Positions 50,287 to 61,466 of a stretch of 64,000 nucleotides of DNA are shown here, piece by piece (the stretch's first letter is position 1; the number at the start of each line of letters is the position of its first letter). The notes under the pieces were generated by a model. That model worked only from the letters and a program-made list of their open reading frames with translations, did not search any database and was not told the DNA's origin. Source of the stretch: Sophora flavescens (lineage: Eukaryota; Streptophyta; Magnoliopsida; Fabales; Fabaceae); assembly GCA_030762895.1 (NCBI GenBank), contig CM061070.1, positions 76,495,804 to 76,559,803 on the forward strand, given 5' to 3'. The position numbers and the translations under genes are program-made.

Positions 50287-50708
50287 GGCTTAATTGCAAT
50301 TTTGAACCTCCTACTATTGACCATGTGCGATTTTGGTCCCTAAAGTTTTTTCAGTGTGCAAATCCTCCTATTTTTTCAATGTTTCAAATTTGGTCCTTCT
50401 GTCTCTTGTCTGTCAATTTTTTCAATGATCAACATAAAGTTAGAGTAAGCACTACTCTTAGCACACACAACCTCTGGGTGAGGTTCTCCCTCTTCCGCGT
50501 CTCCGATTCAACATGATTCGATGGTTTCTCTCTGCTATTTACTGGTTTTGTCCATCCTTTCCGAGACTTTTTTTGTTCCACAACATGATCCATTACCACA
50601 TATTTGCAACATTGAAAAAATAAGGGCATCAAATATGTACGAAAAAAACTTTATGGATCAAAAATCGCATTTGTTTAACTGTAAATGAACCAAAACTATA
50701 ATTAAGCC
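50287..50708. mobile_element. Small inverted-repeat element (MITE-like)
   Basis: The left end GGCTTAATTGCAATTTTGAACC and the complement of the right end (GGCTTAATTATAGTTTTGG) form terminal inverted repeats. The interior (TTTTTTCAATGTTTCAAATTTGGT, CTCTCTGCTATTT) is related to 58470-58650, so the family is dispersed. It is non-coding; superfamily not assigned. Confidence 0.55.
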
Positions 50709-52428
50709 ATTTATTTTTTAGAAGAAAAGAATACATAAAAATATATATAACTTTTAAAAATTTTGCAATAATCGTAAATCATATAACAAAAGTGTTGCCA
50801 CCCGTGTCTTTGTGTACTTTCTAAGAAGAATCTAGACACGTTTGCTTTGTCTGATGCCAATTATTTGCCTTGCACGTGGGCATTTATCCGTTACCAGCTG
50901 CAAACCAGAGAACAGAAGTTAAATGGCAATAAGAAGAATTAAAGTCATTAAGGAAATTGAATATATTTTGTAGGAATAGTAGTTGGATAGTCAATTTCAT
51001 ATTTATAACAATTCATACAATTAAGGATTTGCATCAATACTGAGCAAATGATCTATTTTCATTCATGCATGTGCCGTGAAGAAAAAAAAAAAACTACTGA
51101 TTTAAGATACTATTTATAGAATGGGCGACGTAAGGTGTTTAACATCTTTTCTACTCATAACCAACTTCCGAACTCTTTGGTTTTAAAAACCATTCGTTAA
51201 AAGATTTTCCAATTTTTCTAACTTAAATAAAATTGATGGTGACTCCCATGTTTTTTTTCAAAATACTCTTTTTATCGTCGTCCCGCCGCGATCTATGTCA
51301 CAACAAGTGACATATCCAAATGCATATTATTTGTAATACCATAATCAAATGACTACTTTTTGTGAGATAAATTTGAACACTAACTCGTTCAATAAAACAA
51401 AATGATAGTTCATAATAATTAGATTATTCTAACATCTAATATCTTTTCCAAAGCACAAAAGCTTCTATATCAATAAGCATTTCATTTTCTAAAACAAATA
51501 TTCACACTTTACAAGCTTTACAAGCCTTATGAGAGTTTTCCAACAATAGTTTGCTACTGCAGGGGAAGTTAGACTTGTCAATTACATATATGAGTTATTA
51601 TATCATTATCAAGAATAATAAAGGTCATAACCATAAATCATACTAATGACATTTTATCACCGTTAATGTAATGAATATAGTCAATAATCATGTCTAACAC
51701 ATTCAATATTCCTTTTTTTCATTCTTATGCTATCCTTTTCTTTTTTCAAGATTTTAAATCACCATGACAATAATAATTTCTACCACATCAATAACCAAAA
51801 TCAAGATCTTACCCAAAATTATAGATCTAAACATTTACTTCTAGGAATGTAGTTCAATTTATTAGGCGACGTTTTCTCATTTTCCATCGATAGTCATTCT
51901 TGTGTCAATCACAATAATGAATAAACTTATAACTTAGTTCAAGATATTGTTCAAAATTTTGAAAATATTTTCTCTCTTTTGCTACTCCAGGAGTATATTT
52001 GAGTGAGACAAAAATAGATGAAATTTTTCTTACTTTCCTTTGTTTTAACATATACTAAGATCAAATAGATCTTTTGGATTTCAATCATGGTCTAAAGGTC
52101 TAGTTCTTCAAGAACTAGCCACAAATCTTCATACAAACGATGACAAAAATATCATAGTTTTGTGCAATCCTATAGGGATGGTTGAATATTGAATTCTTCC
52201 AAAAATTTTCAGAAATAACATGAGAAAACGTGGTAATTTTAACAAAATTCATAATAAAATTTCTATTAATAAAACACTAAAATAATTTCATACTAAAAGT
52301 AAAATGAAAAACAAAGCATAAGAAATAAGCATGTTCTTCCAAAGAGTGAGAAGAAAACAAATCCATCCGATACAATCTCCAAACTGATTAAACCATTGCT
52401 AATATGTTAAAGTCTCGTGCTGATAACG
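50709..52428. other. Intergenic AT-rich region
   Basis: No gene or clear element is seen. The end next to the copia LTR (52413-52428) reads, on the minus strand, GTTATCAGCACGAG, a copia-type primer-site region. Part of this stretch may therefore be decayed internal sequence of that element. Confidence 0.45.
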
Positions 52429-52776
52429 TGTTATGAAATGAACCAAAACAATAGTAAGATATCATAAAATATAGAAGAATAGAGAGGAGGGAGAAGAGAA
52501 AGAGAGAATACATGAGAAGGAGTATTTCCATTATACTCTGCAATGTACAAATTTTACAATGGTACTGGAGTCCTATTTACAGGAGATAGGTCTTATAACT
52601 TACAAGCCTATCAAGGGCCTAGTATAATGAGTCATTAACATATGAAGTTAAGGGTAATAACTTATGAGTGAAAACCTTTTACTCATGGGAATTATAGGAG
52701 CATCATAGGGAATATGAAATGGGTTAAGGAGATGAACATCCACTAAATATATATTCATAGCACTAATTCTATGACA
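52429..52776 (-). repeat. Copia-type LTR, minus strand
   Basis: Plus strand TGTTATGAAATG...CTAATTCTATGACA (348 bp, TG...CA). The adjacent minus-strand sequence TTATCAGCACGAG is the motif found next to 5' LTRs of some plant copia elements, placing this as a 5' LTR of a minus-strand element whose body is lost or unrecognisable. No partner LTR is visible. Confidence 0.55.
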
Positions 52777-53373
52777 ACATTCGTCCAATGATGGGTTCAT
52801 TGGGTTGGACGCTATTGAATGGAGGAAGAGGGTTGGAACACTAATTGCCCATTTGGTTAAGATTCTATACAGCCTAGAATCAATCTCGGGAGCAAAAACA
52901 AGGTCAAGAGAATTGAAAGCTATTATTTTTCTGTTTGGTTGGCAAAATCACGATAGATAAAATTGACTCTGGGGTAAGTAGAAATTGATTCTGATGGAAG
53001 CAAGAATTTCTAACTTTTGTGTTGAATAAAATCAATTCTGGGTATGGCCCCCATAAAATCATTTATACACATCAAAAGTTATTCTACTTTATCATCCAAA
53101 CGAAATTAATTCTTCAAAACTCATCTTTAAAATATTATTACTAAATACAAATCAATTTTTCAACCTCAATTTTTTTTAAAATCAATTCTTTCAAAATTAA
53201 TTATACAAAAATCTAAAACAAACATATCATAATTAGTTCCACCTCAATGATTTTCTGTTAAAGGACAACCTAAGATGGATCACACAATCCTCACACGCAC
53301 TAGCAAGATACGTGCCATCCAGGCTAAACTAAAAGCTCCAAATGGATCAATTATCATATGAGCCTATTTTGAC
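52777..53373. other. Intergenic sequence with MITE-like words
   Basis: No gene. Repeated phrases such as CCATTTGGTTAAGATTC, TGTTTGGTTGGCAAAATC and AAAATCAATTCTGG suggest an old MITE, but no clean ends are seen. Confidence 0.4.
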
Positions 53374-53446
53374 CAATGTTTTAAAAATCGATTGAATTGG
53401 AGAATCGAAAAGGAAAGTGATTCAAGGTCCAACCGGTGGTTGAACT

Positions 53447-53505
<59 letters not shown>

Positions 53506-53783
53506 TAACAAGTATAATTTCAATCCAAGTTCTAATTTTCATATGAAGTCCAAATTATTTAATACTTAAACAAGCACAAATTAGAGTACGACATTCAATT
53601 TATGATGCTCTAGCCTTTTTTATTTAAAAAAACATTTTTTAAAAAAAATTGAATTTTTTTAATGAACCGACCGGTTTTCCGGTTTTGGGGGTTGAACATA
53701 TTTTCTGGTTATGTGGTTCGACCAGGTCCGGAGAGGGGTCCGGTCGACGGTCCAACTGGTTGGACCGGTTTTTAAAACACTGA
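53374..53783. mobile_element. Inverted-repeat element around a TA microsatellite
   Basis: The left end CAATGTTTTAAAAATCG and the complement of the right end (CAGTGTTTTAAAAACCGG) are terminal inverted repeats. The interior is rich in CCGGTT/AACCGG words (GGTCCAACCGGTGGTT, GAACCGACCGGTTTTCCGG), a family common in plant genomes. A pure (TA)26 tract sits at 53449-53501. Confidence 0.65.
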
Positions 53784-53859
53784 TTTTGACTACTAACTCT
53801 TATAAAGTATAAAAGGCTTTTTACACGACCATCCATAGGGGCTTACTTTTAATACCTTG

Positions 53860-54985
53860 CATTATACTTTATACACTTTGTACTATTTTTTTATAATTTT
53901 TTTTCAAAAACACCCCTTTTCACTAACCTGATAATTCTATATCCGGAAATTAAATTTCGAAAAGTATCTAAAAATTAAATTGTGGATACCATTAAAACAC
54001 TCTCCCAAAATTAAATTCTAAAAAATATCCGGAAATTAAATTCCGAATACCATTAAAATACTCTGCGGAAATTAAATTCCGGACTCACTTAAGGAGCCAT
54101 TCCAAAATTCTAGTTTTGAAAGTCATGTCCAGTCCTTCCATCTATATTATTCACTGTTCGTTATCTATCTCCCGCTCAAGTTGTTCTTATTTTTATGGCC
54201 ACTTATTATTCAATGTTAATATCACCATCTTCTTCTGCTCATCCCTTCTCTCTCTCTGGGGTCCCGAATCCCAGTAGGACCCATCCTCATCTCCTTTGTG
54301 AAATTTTTTTATGATACCCTGTGAGACCGTGTTTTTTTCTTGGGTGTAATCTAATGTTATACATGCTATGTGAAAGGTTATCTTTACTGATGGGGTTTTG
54401 CATTTTGAGGAATGCAGAAGAAGGGAGATGGAGGTTGCACTCAAGGTGTCAACAACCTTGAATATGGCATGCTATTTCCTGGTGTATTCTATAGTTTTTG
54501 GGATGAGAAAGTGGAGTTGATTTATCTATGAGATAGGATTAAGGTTTATTCATGGAAATAGTTCGGTGCAAAGAATATGGACTTTTTGTGTAGCTTTTTA
54601 TATTGGTGTATAGATTTTAAAAAGTGTTTAGAACATTATAGTTGTATCTGTTCTTTATACTTTGAGATTCTCTTGTTACTTTTGTATATGGATTCTGAAT
54701 GCTCTTTAAACTTCATGTTATATACTTTTGCTTGTTAAAAAAAAAAAAACAAGGTGTCAACAACCTCCCTTGCTGTGTCTTTGGTTCTCTTCATGCTTGG
54801 GGAACCCATTTTTTAATGAAAGTAACATGGCTTCCTGAATTTAATTTTCGGAGATCTTTTAATGACATTCTGAAATTAATTTTCGGACATTACATTCCAG
54901 ATGTAGAATTAAATTTTTAGATATAGAATTATTAGTGAAAAGGATATTTTTGAAAAAAAAAATTGTATAAAAATAATAATATAAG
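53860..54985. mobile_element. Long-inverted-repeat DNA element carrying non-TE sequence
   Basis: The left arm (about 53865-54120: ATAATTTTTTTTCAAAAAC, repeated GGAAATTAAATTCCGG-like words) pairs with the right arm (about 54805-54980, read in complement). Between the arms lies unrelated sequence (CTTCTGCTCATCCCTTCTC, GGTCCCGAATCCCAG) that could be a captured gene piece, and the retroposed insert at 54459. Ends and TSD are not sharp; Mutator-like is possible but unproven. Confidence 0.5.
54459..54749 (+). mobile_element. Retroposed mRNA 3' end (processed retrosequence)
   Basis: A 291-bp insert ends in A13 and is bracketed by the perfect 17-bp direct repeat CAAGGTGTCAACAACCT at 54442-54458 and 54750-54766. 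It lacks pol III boxes and looks like a 3' UTR (T-rich, no ORF beyond a few codons). This is the signature of LINE-mediated retroposition of a truncated cellular transcript. The parent gene is not identified. Confidence 0.85.
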
Positions 54986-56686
54986 ATATGTGGGGATCAT
55001 TAGCCTGGCTCCCATGCTCTTCACTGCTCCAGCGCCTTCAAACCCGCAGCATCATTTCCTGGCTCCATTCTTACCAAGCTGACAAGACCGTGTATAAAAG
55101 TTTTGGGGTGTTTGGAAAAATAGACGTGCTAATTGAACACGAGATTCTGACATTAATATGCGACATCACGTTACAGTAGCACCACTGTAGTGCTACTTTC
55201 TCTTTTTTTTATAATAATTTTGACTTTTTAAAAAAATAAAAGTTTTATTTCTCAAAAAAATCCAATCGCCAGATGATGAACTGAATTCACCAGATATTTA
55301 TACCTGATTCACCAGATATTTGCACATACTTAACCAAAAATTTTATTTCTCAAAAAAACTCATTCACCAGATGATGAACCGAATTCACCAGATATTTGTA
55401 CCTAATTCATCAGATATTTGCACATACTGTAACTATACAATGTCAACCGTATGATCGATGTCTAAAAAATGTGTCAAATTATCATTTCTGTTGAAAAAAT
55501 TGTTAAACAGACTTAATATAATGTAAGTCATCAATTATCGTATTACTCTTCTAACTTTTTGAATTATAAAATTTATGAAATTATTTATCAAAGTTTCATA
55601 ATCAAACATTTCTAATATTTCATTTGTTATCACCAAAAAATAATAATTTAGCTGATAGTCGACTGCGGTAATTAGCTGATTTATTTATTTAGCTGAGAAG
55701 GACGACTGAACCAAGATCGACTGAATTAGGATGAGTTGAACGTAGTTGCTAAGCTGGGATAGTAGCTGATAACCAGTAGCCGAGTCAGGTTTAGCTGATG
55801 CAGAATCAGCTAAACGTGGCTACTAAGTCTAGATGGGATTGTAGGCTATTATTGGGTCTTAATGGGCTCGCGTGAATGCTGATTAAGGGCCCAAGAGACT
55901 ATTACTATATTTAGAAGAAAGAAATAGCATGAAAATGACAAAGTCAGAGTATGGTAACAACTTTTCTAATTTTTTGGGATGAGGATTGAAGGTGGTTTCA
56001 CAGAAGATAAGAAGCTGACTACCTACAATCAAGGGATAATCAATTCAAAAACGTGCACCAACTCCCTTAAAAGTAAGGATATGGAGAACATTGTCAAATG
56101 ATAAACAACTAGTCGTTATAGTGGATTTTTGACCTATAACCTGGCTGATTAAGCAGATATGTGAATCCTATGAGTTGGCCAGGTCAAGAATGTGCATGAA
56201 GGCTTATTTCCATTCCTAGTTACAATATAATGTCATTTTACAATTTGAATGAGCAAAAGTTTCTTCTAAAGTACCTACATTTTCCAATAACAAACAAAAC
56301 GTATTGCTTTGAAAGACTGAAACTTTGAGAGGGAGGGAGAATAAATGAAACTCCTATCCACTCTTCTTCAATTTTCACTCGGATCTTTTTGGAAAACATA
56401 TTATCAGATCTTTTTGGTTTCAACTTGAAGAGATTCTCTTGTTCAATAGAGCCCCATAAATGTGATTAGATTTTTTTAAAAAAAAAATTGAGTACCTTGT
56501 TTCAGAAAAATGGCAATGAACAAAAACCCATTTAATCAATGCTCAGAAATTTCATTAAAATAAAAAGAAGAAGAATAAAGCATAGACCCAGAAATGGAAA
56601 TGGAGAATTAATTAATTTGATGGTTCATTATTATGTGTTACAAAGTTTTAATCTTTTGCCAAATTTCGTAAACACCCAAACAGAGC
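54986..56686. other. Intergenic region with local tandem duplication
   Basis: A unit of about 95 bp (TTTTATTTCTCAAAAAAA...CACCAGATATTTGCACATACT) is present twice, 55243-55340 and 55341-55428, and itself contains the internally repeated word TTCACCAGATATTT. Around 55650-55820 the words AGCTGAT and GACTGAA recur. No gene is supported. Confidence 0.55.
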
Positions 56687-56989
56687 ATGATTGCGATGGA
56701 CCCATCATCGTCTTCTTTGACCACTAGCGCAACGGAACAAGGCCAACCCAGGACATGTAATTCCTCACCTCCATTCAAATACAAACCGGAGACGGTGGTT
56801 CCGACGCTGACACTGGTGGATCTTTTGAGAGGGTGTTGGTCGTCGAGAGTATCGGCAATAGGAGGTGCGGAGCATTTCCTATTGAGGGTAGAATTTCAGG
56901 GGTTGTTGATTGCATTATCGGTGCGGCCGCATCGGTGGACAAGCCGTAACCTTGGCAAATGCCATTTTCCCTTGCTTGGCCTCACTTGA
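56687..56989 (+). CDS. Hypothetical ORF, 100 aa, unrecognised
   Basis: An open frame from ATG at 56687 (a second, perhaps better, start is at 56696, MDPSSSSLTT) to TGA at 56989. It is clearly more GC-rich than its AT-rich surroundings and has a Ser/Thr-rich N-terminus then TLTLVDLLRGCWSSRV and EHFLLRVEFQGLLIALS. The segment resembles a folded-domain start, but no family is recognised. It ends soon after, and an overlapping frame (56910-57101) continues similar base composition, so it may be a truncated or frameshifted gene fragment. Confidence 0.3.
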   Translation: MIAMDPSSSSLTTSATEQGQPRTCNSSPPFKYKPETVVPTLTLVDLLRGCWSSRVSAIGGAEHFLLRVEFQGLLIALSVRPHRWTSRNLGKCHFPLLGLT

Positions 56990-57302
56990 GTGTCGAAGGC
57001 TGAAGACAAACGTGGGGGAAAAGGGAGCAAACTTCAACACAGAGGAAGGAGAGAATGGCTATGAATTTTTTGTTTTTTGTTTTTTGTTTTTTATTTTATG
57101 ATAAAATACCTAAAATAACCTTTGAGTACCAAAACTCAACTCCCAGATGTGAATATAGTAGAATCGTCCCTACAAACTAGTCCTTTCCTCCACCACAATC
57201 CGTGAAAAGAAAGCAGTCTTGTTTTTTCACCGCAAACTGTTACAATTTATAATTGATTGTCATTGTGAAGTTTTCTTGTATCGGTAATATATACCAATTA
57301 AA

Positions 57303-57328
57303 TTATATATATATATATATATATATAT
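57303..57328. repeat. AT microsatellite
   Basis: Pure (AT)n tract of about 26 bp. Confidence 0.9.
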
Positions 57329-57557
57329 CATTGTGTAACTTTTTTTTTATTTAAAACTTTATAAACCCTTTCATTGGCTGTGGGGATTTTGTGCTTATTT
57401 GGTTTAAATTTTGAAAATGATTGTTTTTTAAAAACACTCTTAATAAAATATAGTATTTCAATGCAAAATAAGGCAATATAAAAGAAAAGAATAAACTTTT
57501 GTCACACATTTGTAAGTTTTATCTTTACAGTGTTAGGACACATTTAAAAAAATAGAG

Positions 57558-58327
57558 TAAATGCCTAAGTCAGTCGTTAAAAAAACTACGAGAACATTTT
57601 TATCCCTAAAAGAATAAATTAATCATTTGGTCTCTCATATTTATAAATGTGAGGCATGTTAATCCATCATATAAGTTCTAATATTCACTTACTTGTTTAC
57701 GTATCCCATTAATCATCTTGTCTGGCCCGTCAGTGGTTCTACATAGCCTACGATGAATTTCCACCGTGAAAAATGAAGAAAAGTTATAAAAAAAAGGTTA
57801 AAGTAATATTTTTGTCCCTATACGTGACATGAATTCTCGATTTGGTCCCTATACATAAAAAATTATTAAAATGGTCCTTATACATAAAAAAAAGTCTCCA
57901 TTTGGTCCCTATACATTACCCGTTTGGTTCCTATACGAGCAAAAAATTATTAAATTAGTCCCTAAAATTTTGTACAGCTGGGACCAAATGGAGACTTTTT
58001 TTGTACGTATAGGGACAATTTTAATAATTTTTTATGTATCGGGACCAAATCGAGAATTCGTGTCACATATAGGGACCAAAATATTACTTTAACAAAAAAA
58101 ATGAACAATTTTAAAATCTGAAAATTCGTCATAGGTCACACAAGACCACTAATGGACCAGACATGATGGTTAAAGGGACACTTAAGTAAGTAAACAGACG
58201 TTAGAACTTGTCTGAGGGACTAGCATGTCTTGCGTTTATAAATTTGAGGCACTAAATGATTTTTATTTTTTTCTGAGGTTCAAAAGTGTCCCGATAATTT
58301 TTTTTTAGATATCAAACCAGGCATTTA
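57558..58327. mobile_element. Fold-back element, outer
   Basis: The left arm (TAAATGCCTAAGTC..., 57558-57770) is complementary to the right arm (58115-58327, ending AGGCATTTA) across about 200 bp. Shared words include GAGGCA(TG/CT), CTTACTT, TGTCTGG and CATAG. The centre is occupied by a second fold-back element. Non-coding. Confidence 0.75.
57797..58093. mobile_element. Fold-back element, inner
   Basis: Starts GTTAAAGTAATATTTTTGTC and ends in its near-perfect complement (ATATTACTTTAAC). The arms of about 80 bp contain GAATTCTCGATTTGGTCCC and CATAAAAAATTATTAAAATGG on one side and their complements on the other. It is a MITE-like palindrome sitting exactly in the loop of the outer element. 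Confidence 0.85.
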
Positions 58328-58366
58328 ATCAAAAACAAATATTGGCTTGATTGTACTTTTTTTGGA

Positions 58367-58468
58367 AAAAAAAAGTACAATTACACTTTTTGTTGCGATT
58401 TCTGTTCCTATAATTCCAAAAAAAGTACAATTACACTTTTTGTTGCGATTTCTGTTCCTATAATTTTT
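58367..58468 (+). repeat. 51-bp tandem duplication
   Basis: AAAGTACAATTACACTTT followed by TTGTTGCGATTTCTGTTCC occurs twice in direct tandem with 51-bp spacing and almost no differences, so it is recent. Confidence 0.85.
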
Positions 58469-59339
58469 TTCGTATATTTGATTCCATATTTTTTCAATGT
58501 TGCAAATTTGGTATTTATGTCAAATAATCTTCAATTTGTCCAAAGACTAACACAGAGGAACCGCTCTCAAAGCGTACAAAACCTCTGATTAAAGTTCTCC
58601 CTCATTTGTCTCTCTGATTAAACATGGTTCAACGGTTTCTCTTTGCTATTTATAGAGTGTTTGGATCCACGGTGATATCATGGAAAAAGCACGTTCACTG
58701 TGGAAGCTGCAGATAGTAGCTTCCATTGAAACCACGGCAAACCCTGTTCTTACCGCACAAACAAACATGTACTTAGTGTGTTTGGTTCCATTTATGGAGA
58801 TACTAAAAGTGCTTTTGTATCTGTCAAACATGATTCTAGTAAAAAAAGAGGTGTTTGGTTATACGTTTGGGGAATTAATTTTGCATTCAAAATCAATTCT
58901 ACCAGAAGCAGCTTGGAGTAGCTTCTGCTTTTATATTGAAAAATTAAACTAAGTTTTACATCAAACTTAATTTTGAAAATAAAAACATCTAAATATAAAT
59001 CACTTTATTTCAAACTCAATTGTATTGAAATCATTTTTTGTTTTATACCATGGGGTCCTTTGAAATAGAAGTTTCAGTAAAGATTTTATGTAATTAGCGT
59101 AATGATTCATCTCGCTAATTTATTGAGAAATTGATGGAAATTAAACGAAGGGACCTAATTTGCAACCTACAAAAAAAATAAAGGCAAACCAAGTGTATTC
59201 GCATTCGCAGAACAGAAAATTAGAGACCAAAAATCGGACATAACCGGTGGTAGCCAAACGTGTAATTAAGGTAAAAATCTTAAAAAGATCTTTGGCAGAT
59301 AAACCCTGATGATATCCTTCCCGAAAGAAGCACCTCAAA
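58469..59339. other. Upstream intergenic region of the helicase gene
   Basis: 58470-58650 is related to the small element at 50287-50708. About 58650-59040 has words typical of non-coding MITEs (GAGTGTTTGGATCCACGG, GTGTTTGGTTCC, AAAATCAATTC), but no clean ends are visible. No gene is supported. Confidence 0.45.
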
Positions 59340-59786
59340 ACAGTACTACAGAGAAGACGAGCTCTGAAACTCTGTTTTTTAACCTACCCATTTTCCTCAA
59401 CGTCGAAGCCACCAATTAAGATACCCACTTTTCTATTTTCTAGAGAAACAAAAGACCTGACCTTGCTCAAATCCATGTACTTGCTACTTCATGGATTGTA
59501 GTGGTAGCAGCAACATTTTTCTCATATCTCTTCACGCTGAGACAACAAACAAGGTTTCAACTTTCCACCTTAACTGATGTCTTTCCTTTACCTTCTTCCC
59601 CTGAATTTGTATCAAAGCTTGGAATTTTAATGGGTTTATTTTGATTTTTCTTGTTCTTATCTGTTTGAAGATTTTAAGGTTTGTTGGAAAGGGTTTTAGC
59701 AGCCATTAATACTGTCTTGTCCCATTTGAAGGATTAATTTAGAATCAGTTATATTTTTTTGTAGATTTAAATTTTTGGTTGAAAAG
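59340..59786 (+). promoter_or_regulatory. Probable 5' leader of the helicase gene with an intron
   Basis: Between about 59340 and the ATG the sequence is C/T-rich like a plant 5' UTR. A plausible donor (CAAG|GTTTCAAC, near 59551) and a T-rich acceptor (TTTTTTTGTAG, ending 59764) would remove about 213 bp, leaving ATTTAAATTTTTGGTTGAAAAG before the ATG. Inference from splice-site shape only. Confidence 0.45.
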
Positions 59787-61466
59787 ATGCCAGCTTTGAT
59801 CTCAGCAAGGTTTCTTCTTCTTGTTGGAGAGTCATTGCCCATGAGAAGGGCTTTGGCCTCTTCAAGGACTGCTTGGTTGCATAGCAGTGTCCATTGTATG
59901 AGCCAGGTGGCACCCCATCATCATGGTCCCCTCACCCTTTCAAACATTGGTTTCAAAAGTGAAATTGAACCCCAAAACAAAAATAAATCAAACAAGGTTA
60001 AGCCATTGGGTTCCTCATCTGAATCCCTGAAGAGCAAAGGAAAGCTCACTGGCATCAATGAGAAGAAAACTGTTGGGGTTAGACAGAAACAGAAAATAGA
60101 ATTAGAGTCTGCCCCATTTGCTGCAAATTCATTTTCAGAACTTGGACTTCCACATGTGTTGATTGAGAGGTTAGAAAATGAGGGGTTCAATGTTCCCACT
60201 GAAGTTCAGTCTGCTGCAATTCCTACCATTCTGAAGAACCATGATGTCATAATTCAGTCTTACACAGGTTCAGGGAAAACATTGGCTTATCTGCTTCCTA
60301 TACTCTCTGCTATTGGCCCACTAAGGAACAAAGTTTCTGACGGCAATGGTGATGGTGGGAAGAAAATCGGAATAGAAGCAGTGGTTATTGCTCCCTCTAG
60401 GGAGCTGGGTATGCAGATAGTGAGGGAGTTTGAGAAGATACTAGGAATGGAAAACAAGAAAGTGGTTCAGCAGCTCGTGGGAGGTGCAAACCGTACCAGG
60501 CAGGAAGAAGCTCTTAAGAAAAACAAACCTGCCATTGTTGTTGGTACGCCTGGTAGGATTGCAGAGCTCAGTGCAGCTGGGAAACTTCGCACCCACGGCT
60601 GTCGTTATTTGGTGTTAGATGAAGTTGATGAACTCCTTTCGTTCAATTTCCGGGAGGACATGCACCGGATATTGGAGCACGTAGGGAGGAGACCAGGTGC
60701 AGACTCAAACCCAAACACTAGACGTGCTGAGCGTCAGTTAGTTATGGTATCTGCAACTGTGCCATTTTCTGTTGTAAGGGCAGCTAGGAGCTGGGGTTGT
60801 GATCCATTTCTTGTCCAAGCTAAGAAAGTTGTCCCACTTGAAACCATCACTCCTCCTCAGCCTGTCAATCTGTCAAGGTCTTCGTCCAGCTCAAGTCCTA
60901 ACCCGACTATGCCCTCGCAGGCATCAGTAGAGAGCCTACCTCCTGCATTGAAACACTATTACTGTGTAACAAGGTTGCAGCACAAAGTTGACACCTTGCG
61001 AAAGTGTATTCATGCACTGGATGCCAAATTTGTAATAGCTTTCATGAACCACACTAAGCAGCTAAAGGATGTAGTCTTCAAGCTGGAAGCCCGCGGGATG
61101 AAAGCTGCAGAGTTACATGGGGATCTCGGGAAGCTTGCTAGGTCAACGACTCTGAAGAAATTCAAGATGGGTGAGTTAAGAGTTTTGGTGACAAATGAAT
61201 TATCAGCAAGGGGTTTGGATGTGGCAGAATGTGATCTTGTGGTTAATCTTGACTTACCCACTGATTCAATTCACTATGCACATCGAGCTGGACGAACTGG
61301 TCGGCTTGGTAGGAATGGTACAGTACTAACCATATGTGAAGAGCCAGAAGTGTTCGTTGTGAAGAAAATGCAGAAGCAGCTTGGATTACCAATAGCATGC
61401 TGTGATTTTACTGAGGGAAAGCTGCTTGTCACTGAAGAAGAGAAAACACTCAGCACTTCTGAATGA
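59787..61466 (+). CDS. RH47: DEAD-box ATP-dependent RNA helicase, RH47/ISE1-like, mitochondrial
   Basis: A single 559-codon exon. I take the ATG at 59787 (MPALISARFLLL); the four upstream open codons begin with TTG. Residues 1-45 are Arg/Ser/Leu-rich with almost no acids, a likely mitochondrial presequence. The helicase core has all motifs: Q region (FSELGLP 116, PTEVQ 137), I TGSGKT 160-165, Ia PSRELGMQ 203, Ib TPGR 254, II DEVD 278-281, III SAT 322, V ELSARGLDV, VI HRAGRTGRLGR 499. Motif II is DEVD, not DEAD. Length and the QQLVGGANRTRQEEALKKNK segment match Arabidopsis RH47 (ISE1/IRP7), an intronless mitochondrial helicase gene affecting plasmodesmal transport. A Ser-rich linker (364-370) separates the two RecA domains. 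No break is seen, so it is probably functional. Confidence 0.95.
   Translation: MPALISARFLLLVGESLPMRRALASSRTAWLHSSVHCMSQVAPHHHGPLTLSNIGFKSEIEPQNKNKSNKVKPLGSSSESLKSKGKLTGINEKKTVGVRQKQKIELESAPFAANSFSELGLPHVLIERLENEGFNVPTEVQSAAIPTILKNHDVIIQSYTGSGKTLAYLLPILSAIGPLRNKVSDGNGDGGKKIGIEAVVIAPSRELGMQIVREFEKILGMENKKVVQQLVGGANRTRQEEALKKNKPAIVVGTPGRIAELSAAGKLRTHGCRYLVLDEVDELLSFNFREDMHRILEHVGRRPGADSNPNTRRAERQLVMVSATVPFSVVRAARSWGCDPFLVQAKKVVPLETITPPQPVNLSRSSSSSSPNPTMPSQASVESLPPALKHYYCVTRLQHKVDTLRKCIHALDAKFVIAFMNHTKQLKDVVFKLEARGMKAAELHGDLGKLARSTTLKKFKMGELRVLVTNELSARGLDVAECDLVVNLDLPTDSIHYAHRAGRTGRLGRNGTVLTICEEPEVFVVKKMQKQLGLPIACCDFTEGKLLVTEEEKTLSTSE

Noticed and set aside
59921..60199. Minus-strand ORFs within the helicase gene
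   Set aside because: Antisense shadows of a well-supported coding exon.
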